DNA of 58,687 bases from NCBI GenBank assembly GCA_937868725.1, contig CALMMQ010000074.1, positions 1 to 58,687 of the forward strand, written 5' to 3'. The notes below the pieces were generated by a model. That model saw only the letters and a program-made list of their open reading frames with translations, did no database searches and was not told the origin of the DNA. Position numbers and translations under genes: made by a program. How positions within the stretch are numbered: the first letter of the stretch is position 1; every line of letters begins with the position of its first letter. This stretch comes from an uncultured Pleomorphomonas sp. GTDB lineage: Bacteria > Pseudomonadota > Alphaproteobacteria > Rhizobiales > Pleomorphomonadaceae. This document shows positions 27,042 through 37,317 of this stretch, piece by piece.

Positions 27042-27929
27042 TCACTCGCCGGGTCGGAGACCCAGCTGCGGTGCCGGTTCGCGGATCTGGTCGCGGAACG
27101 GGCTGGCCGGATAGCAGCCGAGCACGCGCATCTCGCGGCTGAAGAATTCCAGTTCCTCGAGGGCAAAGCGCAGTGCCTGATCGTCGAGATGACCTTCGAC
27201 GTCGGCGTAGAACTGGGTGGCGAAGAACTTGCCCTCGAGCTGGTAGCTCTCGAGCTTGGTCATGTTGATGCCGTTGGTGGCAAAACCGCCCAGCGCCTTG
27301 TAGAGCGCGGCCGGGATGTTGCGGACGCGGAAGATGAAGGTGGTGATCATCGTCTTGTCATTCTGCTTGGCCAGCGGCACCGGCGTCGGCGACAGGATGA
27401 TGAAGCGCGTCGTGTTGTGCGCGGTGTCCTCGCAGTCCGGCTTCAGGATGTCGAGGCCGTAGACCTCGGCGGCCAGCGACGAGGCGATGGCGGCGCGGGT
27501 CGGGTCGCCGGCCTCGGCGATCTCGCGGGCCGAACCGGCCGTGTCGGCACCAACCACCGGCTGGATGCCGAGCGCGCGCAGCCGCTGGCGGCACTGACCG
27601 AGTGCCTGGATGTGGCTCTGCGCCGTCTTGACGTCCTCGAGGCGGGCACCCCGGATGCCCAGGAGCTGATGATGCACCGGCAGGAAGTGCTCGCCGATGA
27701 TGTGGACATTGGCGTGCGGCAGAATGTGATGGATGTCGGCGACGCGACCGGCGGTCGAGTTCTCGATGGGGATCATGCCGAGATCGCCGGTGCCGCCGGC
27801 CAGGGCGGCAAAGCAGTCCTCAAAGGTCGGGCACGGCACGGGTTCGCAGTCCGGATAGACTTCGAGCGCGGCGAGGTGGGAGTTGGCACCCGGCTCGCCC
27901 TGGTACACGACCTTGAGTTTCCTGGACAT
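27042..27929 (-). CDS. pheA: Prephenate dehydratase
   Basis: A 295-residue mono-functional prephenate dehydratase, which makes phenylpyruvate from prephenate in phenylalanine synthesis. The catalytic domain has VVYQGEPGANSHLAAL near the start, MIPIENSTAGRVADIHHIL and the catalytic Thr-Arg-Phe in AHNTTRFIIL near residue 174. The ACT domain (from about residue 195, TTFIFRVRNIPAALYKAL) gives feedback control; the usual ESRP motif reads KLESYQLEG. The frame extends 67 codons upstream, but AAGGAAAG before the ATG at 27927-27929 sets the start. Confidence 0.93.
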   Translation of the reverse strand: MSRKLKVVYQGEPGANSHLAALEVYPDCEPVPCPTFEDCFAALAGGTGDLGMIPIENSTAGRVADIHHILPHANVHIIGEHFLPVHHQLLGIRGARLEDVKTAQSHIQALGQCRQRLRALGIQPVVGADTAGSAREIAEAGDPTRAAIASSLAAEVYGLDILKPDCEDTAHNTTRFIILSPTPVPLAKQNDKTMITTFIFRVRNIPAALYKALGGFATNGINMTKLESYQLEGKFFATQFYADVEGHLDDQALRFALEELEFFSREMRVLGCYPASPFRDQIREPAPQLGLRPGE

Positions 27930-28353
27930 CGTTTCGACTTTCCTTTTGTCTCCCCGCCGGCCATCGCGGCGGGCCGATCGGCCTCCGGCATTCGGCCGAT
28001 GCTGTATCCCAAAACACCGGCGAGGGAAACGCCGAAGCGTCGGCGCAAGCCCCGGCCAGCCCGGCACCTTTGGGGCGCAGGCATCGTCGGAATCGCCCTT
28101 TGGCGATAGGCCGTTCTTTCTTATGGACATTCAGTCTGGATTGTTTGTAAGTTCACGCAAATTCCCTTATGCATCGGCGTCGAGAGTCCGCCCGAGAGCC
28201 GTTCGTCAGCGACCGTTGCGGTCGAAGCCGAAAAGCCGAACGATGACGGAGGGGGCAAGGGCCGTCCGGATGCCGGCAGGCCCGGCGCCAAGGCAGGAAA
28301 CAGGCCGCCGGCATGACTGCGCCGGACCGGCAAGCGACGGAGTTGGAGCCATA
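27930..28353. other. Intergenic region between divergent pheA and cytochrome c genes
   Basis: About 420 bases that hold promoters in both directions. Frames that cross it are without family features. I found no leader peptide for pheA, no anaerobox and no clear RNA element; an AT-rich patch at about 28120-28170 is the best promoter candidate. Confidence 0.6.
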
Positions 28354-28944
28354 ATGTCGTTTTCTCCCAATAAGGTGCTTGGGGCAGCCCTCGGGGCCGT
28401 GACCGTCACGTTCGCCATCGGCTTTGTCACCGACATCGTCTTTTCGAAGCCGGTCCTGACCAAGCCGGGTTACGTGGTGGCCGTTGCCGCGCCCGCCGCC
28501 GTGCCAGCAACCCAGGGGGCGACCGGCGCCGCCAAGCCCGTCGCCACCGCGGCCGCCGCCGCGCCTGCCGCGGCCAGCGCCCCGCCGATCGCCGAGCGCC
28601 TCAAGACCGCCGACGCCGCCGCCGGCGAGAAGACGGCCAAGGTGTGCGCCGCCTGCCACGCCTTCGATGCCGCCGGCACCAACAAGGTTGGCCCCGGCCT
28701 CTGGGGCGTGGTCAGCCGCAAGCCGGCCAGCCATGCCGGCTTCAACTATTCGGACGGCATGAAGGCCTTCGGCTCGGCCAACGAGGCGTGGACCTACGAG
28801 ATGATCGACGCCTATCTCACCAACCCTAAGACGGAAGTGCCGGGCAACAAGATGGCTTTCGCCGGCCTGAAGAAGCCGGACGAGCGCGCCAACGTCATCG
28901 CCTACCTGCGCACGCTTTCGGACGCGCCGGTGCCGCTGCCCTGA
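28354..28944 (+). CDS. cycM: Membrane-anchored class I cytochrome c (CycM-like)
   Basis: A 196-residue cytochrome with an uncleaved N-terminal membrane anchor (about 8-30, VLGAALGAVTVTFAIGFVTD), an Ala/Pro-rich linker (about 45-80) and a heme domain. The heme site is CAACH near residue 99, and the distal ligand is the Met in PGNKMAFAGLKK. It is like CycM of rhizobia, which carries electrons from the bc1 complex to an aa3-type oxidase. GTTGGAG precedes the ATG. A strong terminator follows, so it is a single-gene unit. Confidence 0.88.
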   Translation: MSFSPNKVLGAALGAVTVTFAIGFVTDIVFSKPVLTKPGYVVAVAAPAAVPATQGATGAAKPVATAAAAAPAAASAPPIAERLKTADAAAGEKTAKVCAACHAFDAAGTNKVGPGLWGVVSRKPASHAGFNYSDGMKAFGSANEAWTYEMIDAYLTNPKTEVPGNKMAFAGLKKPDERANVIAYLRTLSDAPVPLP

Positions 28945-28971
28945 GCCTGACGAATGATTTGAGGATTGGCA

Positions 28972-29004
28972 CGGCGGCGAACTCCGGTTCGCCGCCGTTT
29001 TGTT
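28972..29004 (+). terminator. Rho-independent terminator after the cytochrome c gene
   Basis: CGGCGGCGAAC pairs perfectly with GTTCGCCGCCG around a four-base loop and is followed by TTTTGTT. It ends just at the convergent speB stop codon. Confidence 0.9.
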
Positions 29005-29005
29005 G

Positions 29006-29899
29006 TCAGGTGGCGCCAAGCATGGCGAGATAGTCCCAGATGACGGTGGCGGCGGCCAGCGCCGTGATCTCGGCGACGTCGTAGGCCGGTGCCACTTCCA
29101 CCACGTCCATGCCGCGGAAGTCGATGCCGCCGAGGCCGCGCACGATGGTCTGCACCTGGAACGGCGTCAGGCCGGCGAACTCAGGCGTGCCGGTGCCGGG
29201 CGCGAAGGCCGGATCGAGACAGTCGATGTCGAAGGAGAAGTAAGCCGGACCGTCGCCGACGACGGCGCGCACGCGCTCAAGCACGGCGTCGGGACCGAGG
29301 CGGTGCACGTCGGTGGCCGATAGAATGGTGACGCCCTTGCCGATCGTCCAGTCCCACACCTCGCGCTGCACCGGCGAGCGGATGCCGATCTGCACCATGC
29401 GGTGGGGATCGATGAGCCCTTCCTCGATGGCGTGATAGAACGGCGAACCGTGGCCGTAGACCTGACCGAAGTTGTCCGGCCAGGTGTCGACGTGGGCGTC
29501 GAAGTGGACGAGGGCCAGCGGCGCGCCGATCCGGGCCGTGAGCGCCCGCAACAGCGCCAGCGTGATGCCGTGCTCGCCGCCGATGGCCAGCAGGTGGTTG
29601 AGGCCGGCGGCCTGCCGCTCGATCAGCGTCAGCGACGCCTTGATGTCGCCGAGCGCCAGCGTGAAATCGCCGATGTCGGCAACGTCGAGACGGCGCGGGT
29701 CGATCCAGAACTGCGGATGATCGCCGTCGGTCAGCATGCGGCTCGCCGCCCGCACCGCCGCCGGGCCGGAACGGGCACCGGTGCGATTGGTGACGCCAAT
29801 GTCGAGCGGCACGCCGGCAACCGTGAAACGGGCCTCGCGGCGCCCGTCGGACAGGCCGAGGAACGTGGGAGGGACGGCGAAGGTGGGGGTTCCGGACAT
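29006..29899 (-). CDS. speB: Agmatinase / ureohydrolase family protein
   Basis: A 297-residue ureohydrolase with the binuclear manganese site motifs GGEHG (about 104), HFDAHVDT (about 131-138) and SFDIDCLDPAFAPGTGTPE (about 217-235). The last motif places it with agmatinases, which split agmatine into putrescine and urea. Guanidino-acid hydrolases share these motifs, so the substrate is not certain. It stands alone, convergent with cycM and 100 bases beyond the histidine kinase gene on the same strand. Confidence 0.85.
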   Translation of the reverse strand: MSGTPTFAVPPTFLGLSDGRREARFTVAGVPLDIGVTNRTGARSGPAAVRAASRMLTDGDHPQFWIDPRRLDVADIGDFTLALGDIKASLTLIERQAAGLNHLLAIGGEHGITLALLRALTARIGAPLALVHFDAHVDTWPDNFGQVYGHGSPFYHAIEEGLIDPHRMVQIGIRSPVQREVWDWTIGKGVTILSATDVHRLGPDAVLERVRAVVGDGPAYFSFDIDCLDPAFAPGTGTPEFAGLTPFQVQTIVRGLGGIDFRGMDVVEVAPAYDVAEITALAAATVIWDYLAMLGAT

Positions 29900-29998
29900 G
29901 CGGGCTCCTGGACGCTGAAGCCGGCCCCGGGGCCGCCGAGTGGCGGTTGAACGGCAGGGGCAGGCGCAAGAAAGCGCACTGAGACGAAAGACCGCTCG

Positions 29999-31416
29999 TC
30001 AGCGTTCGGCGGCGAGCGGCAGGTGAATGGTGGCAGTCAAACCTCCGCCCGGCCGATTTGCAAGCCGCAATTCGCCGCCGTGGGCGTGAATGACCGAGCG
30101 GGCGGTGGAGAGGCCGAGACCGACGCCACCGGTTTCCTGATTGCGCGAGCCTTCGAGGCGGGTGAACGGGGCAAACACATCCTCCATGCGGTCCTCGGGG
30201 ATGCCGGGACCGTCGTCGTCGACGCGGATGCGGATTTCACCATTGCCGCGTTCGAGACCAACGCGGGCGCGGACGCCGTAGCGGATGGCGTTCTCGACGA
30301 GGTTGCGCACCGCCCGGCGCAGCGCCACCGGCCGCACCGTCGCCTCAAGCCGGTCCGGCCCGGTGATGGTGACGTCATGGCCGAGATCGGCGAAATCGTC
30401 GGTCACCGCCGCCACCAGCGCTGCCAGATCGGTGGAGCGCGTCTCCTCCTGCGAGGCGTCGTCGCGGGCAAAGGCCAGCGTCGCTTCGGACATGCGCGTC
30501 ATCTCGTCGACCGAGCCGATGATGCGCTCGCGGGTGTCGTCGTCGTCGATGAACTCGGCCCTGAGGCGCAGGGCCGTCAACGGCGTCCTGAGGTCGTGAC
30601 TGATGGCGGCGATCATGCGGGTGCGGTCGGCGACGAAACGGCGGACGCGGCCCTGCATGGCGTTGAAGGCGCGGTTGGCGCGGACGATCTCCTCGGGGCC
30701 GGCCTCCGGCAGATCGACCACCGCCTCGCCGCGGCCCAGCCGATCGGAGGCGAGAGCCAACTGGCGCAACGGCTGGGTGATGCGGCGCACGGTGACGAGC
30801 ACGACCAGAACGATGGTGATGGCCATCAGCAGCGTCGAGACGATGGTCGGCCAAGCCCAGAGCCCCGGGCTCGGCAGCAGCGTTTCCGAATTGAGCCAGT
30901 TGCCGCCGGCCAGCTGCACCGATACGGCCAGCACCGGCAGGCGCAGGCGCAAGCCGGAGCCGGGACCGAACCCCGGCCGATCGCCGCCATCAGGAGGTCC
31001 GTGATCGTCACCCGGGCCCGGTGGCGGTCGCATCAGCCGGCCGTGACGCGGCGGCGCGGCCAGGGCGATCTTGACCAGACGGTCGGTGCCGAAAATCTCC
31101 TCGAGCTTGGTCCGCGTGGCATCGTCGAGCGAGGCTTCGCTGTCCGGGTCGACGCTTGGTTCGGGGGCAATGGTGTAGACGATGCGCGCCGAACCGGCGG
31201 CGGCCAGGATGCGGTCGTACTGGGCTGGCGGCACTTCCTCCAGCAGCCGCGCCAGCGCCGCCATGCGGCCGAGCACCTGCTCGCGGGTGGCCGCGTCGAT
31301 GGCCGAGCGACGGCTCTCGGCGAAGATCAGCGTCGTCAGCGTCTGGGCCACCAGCACGGCAGCGACCAGCAGAATGGACAGCTGCCCAGCCAGCGAGCGG
31401 GGAAAGAAACGGGTCG

Positions 31417-31420
<4 letters not shown>
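29999..31420 (-). CDS. Two-component sensor histidine kinase (periplasmic sensor, HAMP)
   Basis: A 473-residue membrane kinase. TM1 is at about 13-33 and TM2 at about 185-207; between them lies a periplasmic domain with an unusual Pro/Gly/Asp-rich segment (RLMRPPPGPGDDHGPPDGGD near residue 128). A HAMP domain is followed by HisKA with ISHDLRTPLTALRLRAEF and an ATPase domain with NLVENAIRYG, DDDGPGIPE and GGVGLGLS. The start is GTG and overlaps the stop of the response regulator gene (GTGA). The acidic periplasmic segment and the EF-hand gene next door hint at cation sensing, but this is inference. Confidence 0.9.
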
Positions 31421-32145
<725 letters not shown>

Positions 32146-32366
32146 AAGGAGGTCCCGTATCTGTCCTGAAACCAGAATAGCGCCGAACGAAGCGCCCTGG
32201 CGGCTAAATCGTATCAGATTGTAACGTCGGGCGAAGCTGACACAGCCGCATACACTCCCGCCGTTTTCCGACAAACTTGCGGGACATCCGGCCTCTATAT
32301 TGCGGTTGTCGAGGGCGGGATACCCCCACTTGCCCGCCCTCTCTGAACCAAGTTGGAGATACTCCC

Positions 32367-32957
32367 GTGAAGACACTCACCGTTTCCTCGCTCGCCGCCC
32401 TGTCGATGATCATGCTGGCGGGGGCGGCGTCGGCGGCCCCCAATGGTCCGGCTCCGATGGGCCCGGGCATGGGGCCCGGCATGGGCCCGATGGCCGACGT
32501 GCTGAAGGCCATGGACACCAATGGTGACGGCCAGATCAGCAAGGACGAGATCGACGCCGCCGCCAAGAAGAACTTCGACGAAGCCAACACCGATGGCGGC
32601 GACGGCGTTACCATCCAGGAATTCGAGCCGTACTTCTGGAAGCAGCATCGGGAAATGATGGTGCGCGCCTTCCAGCGCTTCGACCGCGACGGCGACGGCA
32701 AGATCTCGGCCGACGAGATGAAGGCGGGCATGGAGCGCATGGCCGACCGCATGGAGCAGATGGGCGACCGCATGGGCGGCCCCGGTCCGATGATGGACGG
32801 CCGCCCCGGTCCGCAGGGCCGCTGGAGCTGGAGCGGCGACCGCGCCGACGGTCAGGGCTGGTTCGGCTTCGGCCATCGCGGCCCCAAGCATGGCGGCCCG
32901 TGCCAGTTGCCGCCGCCGGCCGACGCCCCGGCGCCCGATGCCGCGCCGGCCAACTGA
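32367..32957 (+). CDS. Exported EF-hand calcium-binding protein
   Basis: A 196-residue protein with a signal peptide (KTLTVSSLAALSMIMLAGAA). A Met/Pro/Gly-rich segment (PMGPGMGPGMGPM) is followed by EF-hand loops DTNGDGQISKDE and DRDGDGKISADE; a third, NTDGGDGVTIQEF, has a less regular loop. The C-terminal third is rich in Met, Gly, Pro, Trp and His. The start is GTG at 32367 with GTTGGAGAT before it. It is divergent from an OmpR-type two-component pair, which suggests that it is a target of, or a partner in, extracytoplasmic cation sensing. A strong terminator ends the unit. Confidence 0.85.
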   Translation: MKTLTVSSLAALSMIMLAGAASAAPNGPAPMGPGMGPGMGPMADVLKAMDTNGDGQISKDEIDAAAKKNFDEANTDGGDGVTIQEFEPYFWKQHREMMVRAFQRFDRDGDGKISADEMKAGMERMADRMEQMGDRMGGPGPMMDGRPGPQGRWSWSGDRADGQGWFGFGHRGPKHGGPCQLPPPADAPAPDAAPAN

Positions 32958-33000
32958 GCCAGACCCGATCACCTGACAAGACCGCAGACCGAACGAGGAA

Positions 33001-33023
33001 GGGGGGCAATCGCCCCCCTTTTT
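33001..33023 (+). terminator. Rho-independent terminator after the EF-hand gene
   Basis: GGGGGGC and GCCCCCC form a stem around a short AATC loop, followed by TTTTT. It lies 44 bases after the stop codon. Confidence 0.92.
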
Positions 33024-33044
33024 CGTTGCCGGCGTTGCGGCCGC

Positions 33045-34109
33045 TCAGTCGCGCTCGAGCAGCAGCAGGTCTTCGGGCTTGAAGGACAGCGTCACGGTCT
33101 CACCGACGCGCGGCAGCGACCGCGAGGGATCGTTGAAGGTGTCGAGCGACACGCGGGCACTGGCGAGGCGCACGCGGACGCGGATGATCGAGCCCAGGAA
33201 GGCGACGTCGTCGACGGTACCCTTGAGGGCGTTCTTGCCGCTCTCGGGGGCGGCGATGTCGACCGCTTCCGGCCTGAGGGCCACCGTCAGCTGATCGCCG
33301 AGCCCGAAACCGGCGAGCGAGCGGGCCACCGCCACCGGCTGACCGTCGATCGACAGCCGGCCCGATGTCGCGTCGGCGACGCGGGCTTCGAGGATGTTGA
33401 GCGTGCCGACGAAGGAGGCGACGAAGTGCGTCTTCGGGTGATTGTAGATCTCGGACGGCGCGCCCACCTGGTCGGCCTTGCCGTTGTGCATGACGACGAC
33501 GCGATCGGAGATCGACAGCGCCTCTTCCTGATCGTGGGTGACGAACACGGTGGTAATGCCGAGCTCACGCTGCAGCGCCCGGATTTCCTCGCGCAGGGAG
33601 ACGCGGATCTTGGCGTCGAGCGCGCTCAGCGGCTCGTCGAGCAGCAGCACCTGCGGCCGGACGGCCAGCGCCCGGGCCAGGGCGACGCGCTGCTGCTGAC
33701 CGCCGCTCAGCTGGTAGGGGTAGCGGCTGGCGAGGTGCGGCAGCTTGATGAGCTCCAGCATCTCGGCCACGCGGGTGTTGATCTCGGCCGACGTGGCGCC
33801 GGCGATTTCCAGTCCGAAGCCGATGTTGCCGGCCACCGTCAGGTTGGGAAACAGGGCGTAGGCCTGGAACACCATGCCGACGTTGCGCTTGGCCGGTGGC
33901 AGGTGGGTGACGTCGGCGCCGCCGATGATGATGCGGCCCGAGCTCGCCTGTTCGAAGCCGGCGATCATGCGCAGCACCGTGGTCTTGCCGCAGCCCGACG
34001 GCCCGAGGAAGGAGACGAATTCGCCCTTCTCGACCGACAGCGTGAAGTCGTGCACGACGGTATTCGGCCCGAACGACTTCTTGAGGTGATTGATTTCGAG
34101 GAAACTCAT
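33045..34109 (-). CDS. ABC transporter ATP-binding protein (iron / polyamine / phosphonate type)
   Basis: A 354-residue ATPase of the PotA/FbpC/PhnT type. Walker A is GPSGCGKTT, the signature is LSGGQQQRVALARAL, Walker B is LLLDEPLSALDAK, the H-loop is VFVTHDQEEAL, and a C-terminal TOBE domain (from about residue 240) closes the protein. It is the last gene of a four-gene importer operon. The frame is open 78 codons upstream across the permease gene; the ATG at 34107-34109 is where the ATPase domain begins. Confidence 0.92.
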   Translation of the reverse strand: MSFLEINHLKKSFGPNTVVHDFTLSVEKGEFVSFLGPSGCGKTTVLRMIAGFEQASSGRIIIGGADVTHLPPAKRNVGMVFQAYALFPNLTVAGNIGFGLEIAGATSAEINTRVAEMLELIKLPHLASRYPYQLSGGQQQRVALARALAVRPQVLLLDEPLSALDAKIRVSLREEIRALQRELGITTVFVTHDQEEALSISDRVVVMHNGKADQVGAPSEIYNHPKTHFVASFVGTLNILEARVADATSGRLSIDGQPVAVARSLAGFGLGDQLTVALRPEAVDIAAPESGKNALKGTVDDVAFLGSIIRVRVRLASARVSLDTFNDPSRSLPRVGETVTLSFKPEDLLLLERD

Positions 34110-34149
34110 CGGCGGTTCTCTGGCGACGGTGCCTTGGCGGCAACCGGAT

Positions 34150-34932
34150 TCATTTGATGGCGGCGGTGCGGTTGCGGCTGATGACCTGAATGATGCCCAT
34201 GCAGGCCCAGGTGACGGCGAAGGCGACGATGGCCAGCGCCGCCGGCTCGTAGGCGCGGTTGGCGCCGACCAGCTGCAGGTAGGGACCGAAGGCCGGGCGG
34301 TTAAGCAGGCTGGCGAAGGTGAATTCGCCGATGACGATGGCAAAGGTCAGAAAGGCACCCGACAGCACCGCCGAGCGGATGTTGGGCAGGATCACCCGCC
34401 GCAGCGTCGTCAACGGCCCGGCACCGAGGCTTTCGGCCGCCTCGGTCAGCGTGCGAACGTCGATGGAGCGCAGTCCGGTCTCGATGGAGCGATACATGTA
34501 GGGCAGAGCCAGCGTGACGTAGCCGCAGGCGAGGAGGAAATCGGTGCCGCGGGTCGAGGCGGTGAGCGGCAGGATGCTCGAGGAGTTGTAGAGCCGGACG
34601 TAGCCGAAGACGAGGACGATGGCCGGCACGACCAGCGGCAGCAGTGTGATGAACTCGACGACCGGCTTGAGGCTCCTGAGGCGCAGCTCGACGAAATAGG
34701 CCGTCGGCACGATGATCATCAGGCCGAAGATGATGGTGATGACGGCCAGCACCACCGAGTAGGTGAACGAACCCTGGAACTGCGGATCGGCCAGCACCAC
34801 GCGGTAGGCCTCGAAGGAATAGACGCCGCGCAGCTTGCGCAACGAGAACTCGAAGGTGGCGATCAGCGGCACTACGAAGTACAGCGAGCCAAGCAGGATG
34901 GCGATCCAGTGGCCGAGACGGTTCTTCTTCAT
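34150..34932 (-). CDS. ABC transporter permease, second subunit
   Basis: A 260-residue inner-membrane permease of the PotC/PhnV type with about six membrane helices. The coupling EAA loop reads EAAESLGAGPLTTLRRVILP near residue 175. Its start overlaps the stop of the first permease by four bases (ATGA). It pairs with that subunit to form the membrane channel of the importer. Confidence 0.9.
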   Translation of the reverse strand: MKKNRLGHWIAILLGSLYFVVPLIATFEFSLRKLRGVYSFEAYRVVLADPQFQGSFTYSVVLAVITIIFGLMIIVPTAYFVELRLRSLKPVVEFITLLPLVVPAIVLVFGYVRLYNSSSILPLTASTRGTDFLLACGYVTLALPYMYRSIETGLRSIDVRTLTEAAESLGAGPLTTLRRVILPNIRSAVLSGAFLTFAIVIGEFTFASLLNRPAFGPYLQLVGANRAYEPAALAIVAFAVTWACMGIIQVISRNRTAAIK

Positions 34933-35822
34933 TTGAGCCACCTTTCCGCCCGGACGCGCAGCCAGATGTAGGCGAGATTGGACAGGGCGGTGATCAGCAC
35001 CATGCCGAGGGCGATGGCGTAGCCGAGGTTCTGGTTGTGCAGCACGTCGCCGCGAATCTGGGCGTAGAGCAGGATGGTGACGATGTTGAGCGAAGAACCG
35101 GTGAGGGCGTAGGCGGTGGCGATGGCGCCGAAGGCATTGGCGAACAGCAGCAGGCTGGCGCCAAGGAAGGTCGGCATCAGCACCGGGCCGGCGATGTAGC
35201 GCCAGTATTGCCAGGTGGAGGCGCCGAGGATGGTCGCCGCCTCGCGCCACTCGCGCCGCAGGCCCTCGATGGCCGGCGTGAAGATCAGGATCATCAGCGG
35301 CATCTGAAAATAGAGATAGGTGAGCGTCAGGCCCCAGAACGACAGCAGATTGAAGCCGTAGGCGTAGATGTTGAGGCCGAAACTGGCGTTGAGAAACACC
35401 GTCACCAGGCCCTGGCGGCCGAGCGTGGCCAGGAAGGCGAAGGCCAGCGGTACGCCGGCAAAGTTGGAGGCGACGCCGGAAAAGGTCGCCAGCGTCGGCT
35501 TGATCCAGCGCGGCAGACCGCCGCTGGCCGCCGAATAGGCCATGAAGGCACCGGCGATGGCCCCAAGCAGCGCCGAGGCGGCACTGATCTTGATGGAGAT
35601 CCAGTAGGCCGACAGGATGGTGGGCGAGAACAGTTCGCGGAGATTGCCGAAGGTGAAGTGCCCGTCGGCATCGCGAAAGGCGCCGACGACCAGGAAGGCA
35701 GTCGGCAGGATCAGGAACAGGACGGCGAACAGCAGGAACGGCGCGACGCCGATCCAGGCCCAGGGCAGCCGCAGCGGCGGGCTCGCTGGGGAAGTCGAGT
35801 GTGCGGGCGTCAGGGAAGCCAT
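34929..35822 (-). CDS. ABC transporter permease, first subunit
   Basis: A 297-residue permease of the PotB/PhnU type with about six membrane helices. TM1 starts at WIGVAPFLLFAVLFLILPTA near residue 23. The coupling loop reads REAATILGASTWQYWRYIAG near residue 192. It is separated from the binding-protein gene upstream by 95 bases that contain a hairpin. Confidence 0.9.
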   Translation of the reverse strand: MASLTPAHSTSPASPPLRLPWAWIGVAPFLLFAVLFLILPTAFLVVGAFRDADGHFTFGNLRELFSPTILSAYWISIKISAASALLGAIAGAFMAYSAASGGLPRWIKPTLATFSGVASNFAGVPLAFAFLATLGRQGLVTVFLNASFGLNIYAYGFNLLSFWGLTLTYLYFQMPLMILIFTPAIEGLRREWREAATILGASTWQYWRYIAGPVLMPTFLGASLLLFANAFGAIATAYALTGSSLNIVTILLYAQIRGDVLHNQNLGYAIALGMVLITALSNLAYIWLRVRAERWLK

Positions 35823-35832
35823 GATCAGCCTG

Positions 35833-35881
35833 AAAAAAGGGGCGGAACGCGGCCGCCGGATGTCCGGGAACCACCCGCCCC
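35833..35881 (-). terminator. Intra-operon hairpin (leaky terminator) between binding-protein and permease genes
   Basis: On the minus strand GGGGCGG and CCGCCCC pair around a loop that itself contains GC-rich repeats, followed by TTTTTT at 35838-35833. Such a site would let the binding protein be made in excess over the permeases, as is common in ABC import operons. Confidence 0.65.
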
Positions 35882-35917
35882 TTGGCAGGGCGGGAGGCTC
35901 GCGTCGTTGCGGTCAGA

Positions 35918-37018
35918 TCACTTGACGTCGGCGCCGACCACGGCGTCCCAGTTCTTGGTGATCGTCGCCTTGTAGGTGTTCTGCTGTTCGACCGTCGGGA
36001 AGACGGCGTTGGCGTACCCCTCGGCGGCCGGCAGCTTGTCCATCAGCGCCTTGGGAACCTTGCCGTTCTTGGCGAGGTCGTTGAAGCGGATCGGATGGCA
36101 GTAGCCGGCGAGCCAGCCGATCTGGCCGTCGTCGGAGTAGAGGTGTTCCATCCACAGCTTGGCGGCATTGGGATGGGGCGCGTAGGCGGAAATGGCCTGC
36201 ACGTAGACGCCGGCGACGACACCCGTCTTGGGCAGCACGACTTCGACCGGCGGATTGCCGGCCAGCGTGTCGCGCCAGGACAGCAGGTTGTAGTCCCAGG
36301 CGGCGACGATGGGCGTCGTGCCCTGAGCGAGCGGCGCCGACTTGCCGATGACCGGCACGAAGTTGCCCTTGGCGTTGATTTCCTTGAACAGGGCGAGACC
36401 GGCTTCGGCGGCCTTGGCGACGTCACCCTTGGCAGCCGACAGGCCGGCGGCGAAGACGGCGGCAATGGCCTGGTTGGAGGCGCGCGGATCGCCGGCCAGC
36501 GCCACGGCGTTGGCGTACTCCGGCTTCACCAGGTCCGACCAGTCGGCCGGGCTGTTCTTGACCAGGTCCTTGTTGATGCCGAAGGCCATGACGCCGTAGT
36601 AGTCGCCATACCAGAAGCCCTCGGCGTCCTTGGCGCTGTCGGGAATGGTGTCCCAGGTCGAGACCTTGAAGGGCTGCAGCAGGCCTTCGGCCTTGGCCGA
36701 CGGGCCGAAGCTGAGGCCGACGTCGATAACGTCGGGGGCCTGATCGCCGGTGTTGCCCTTGTTGGCCTTGATGGCCTCGACCTCGTCGCCCGAACCGGCA
36801 TCCGGATTGAGCTCGTTGACGGTCAGGCCGTACTTGGACTTGAAGCTGTCGATGACGGCGCCGTAGCCGCACCAGTCGCGCGGCAGGGCGATGACGGTCA
36901 GCACGCCTTCCTTCTTGGCGGCGGCGACCAGTTCGTCGGACGGGCCGGCCGAGGCGGCGCCGGCAAAGGTGAGAACGACCGCCGAAGCGATCGACGATAG
37001 CAATACGGACTTGAACAT
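35918..37018 (-). CDS. ABC transporter substrate-binding protein
   Basis: A 366-residue periplasmic binding protein of the iron/2-aminoethylphosphonate/spermidine group. It has a signal peptide (MFKSVLLSSIASAVVLTFAG, cleavage after SAGA-type residues) and the segment LPRDWCGYGAVIDSFKSKYG near residue 48, then DVIDVGLSFGPSAKAEGLL. GAGGGAAT precedes the ATG at 37016-37018. It is the first gene of the importer operon. I cannot decide between polyamine, phosphonate and iron as substrate; the lack of phn degradation genes nearby gives no help. Confidence 0.88.
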   Translation of the reverse strand: MFKSVLLSSIASAVVLTFAGAASAGPSDELVAAAKKEGVLTVIALPRDWCGYGAVIDSFKSKYGLTVNELNPDAGSGDEVEAIKANKGNTGDQAPDVIDVGLSFGPSAKAEGLLQPFKVSTWDTIPDSAKDAEGFWYGDYYGVMAFGINKDLVKNSPADWSDLVKPEYANAVALAGDPRASNQAIAAVFAAGLSAAKGDVAKAAEAGLALFKEINAKGNFVPVIGKSAPLAQGTTPIVAAWDYNLLSWRDTLAGNPPVEVVLPKTGVVAGVYVQAISAYAPHPNAAKLWMEHLYSDDGQIGWLAGYCHPIRFNDLAKNGKVPKALMDKLPAAEGYANAVFPTVEQQNTYKATITKNWDAVVGADVK

Positions 37019-37317
37019 GACGATTCCCTCGCGATCGGAACCGGAGTGACCCCGGCTTCCGGATTCCCCTTGATGGCAACGTCCGGCATTCCATGCGGAC
37101 CGGCCGGCGCGGCTCCGAAGGCAAAGCAATTCACCGAACGCCCAACGTGGCACGAGGAATTGTTTCGCCGTCTCCGCGTTCTTGGTACACGAGGTTTATG
37201 ACAGTTTGTTACGCGGCGCGTCAATTCTGGCAGCTGGCTCAAAGAGCGGCAAAACAGCCTGCCGATTGGGCAATTGACGCCTTCTGACCCATGTGCTTGG
37301 CCACCCTGGCCAAGCCC
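37019..37317. other. Intergenic region upstream of the ABC importer
   Basis: About 300 bases with no supported gene. It should hold the promoter of the importer operon and the 3' flank of the dehydrogenase gene. I see no terminator hairpin or repeat of note. Confidence 0.5.
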
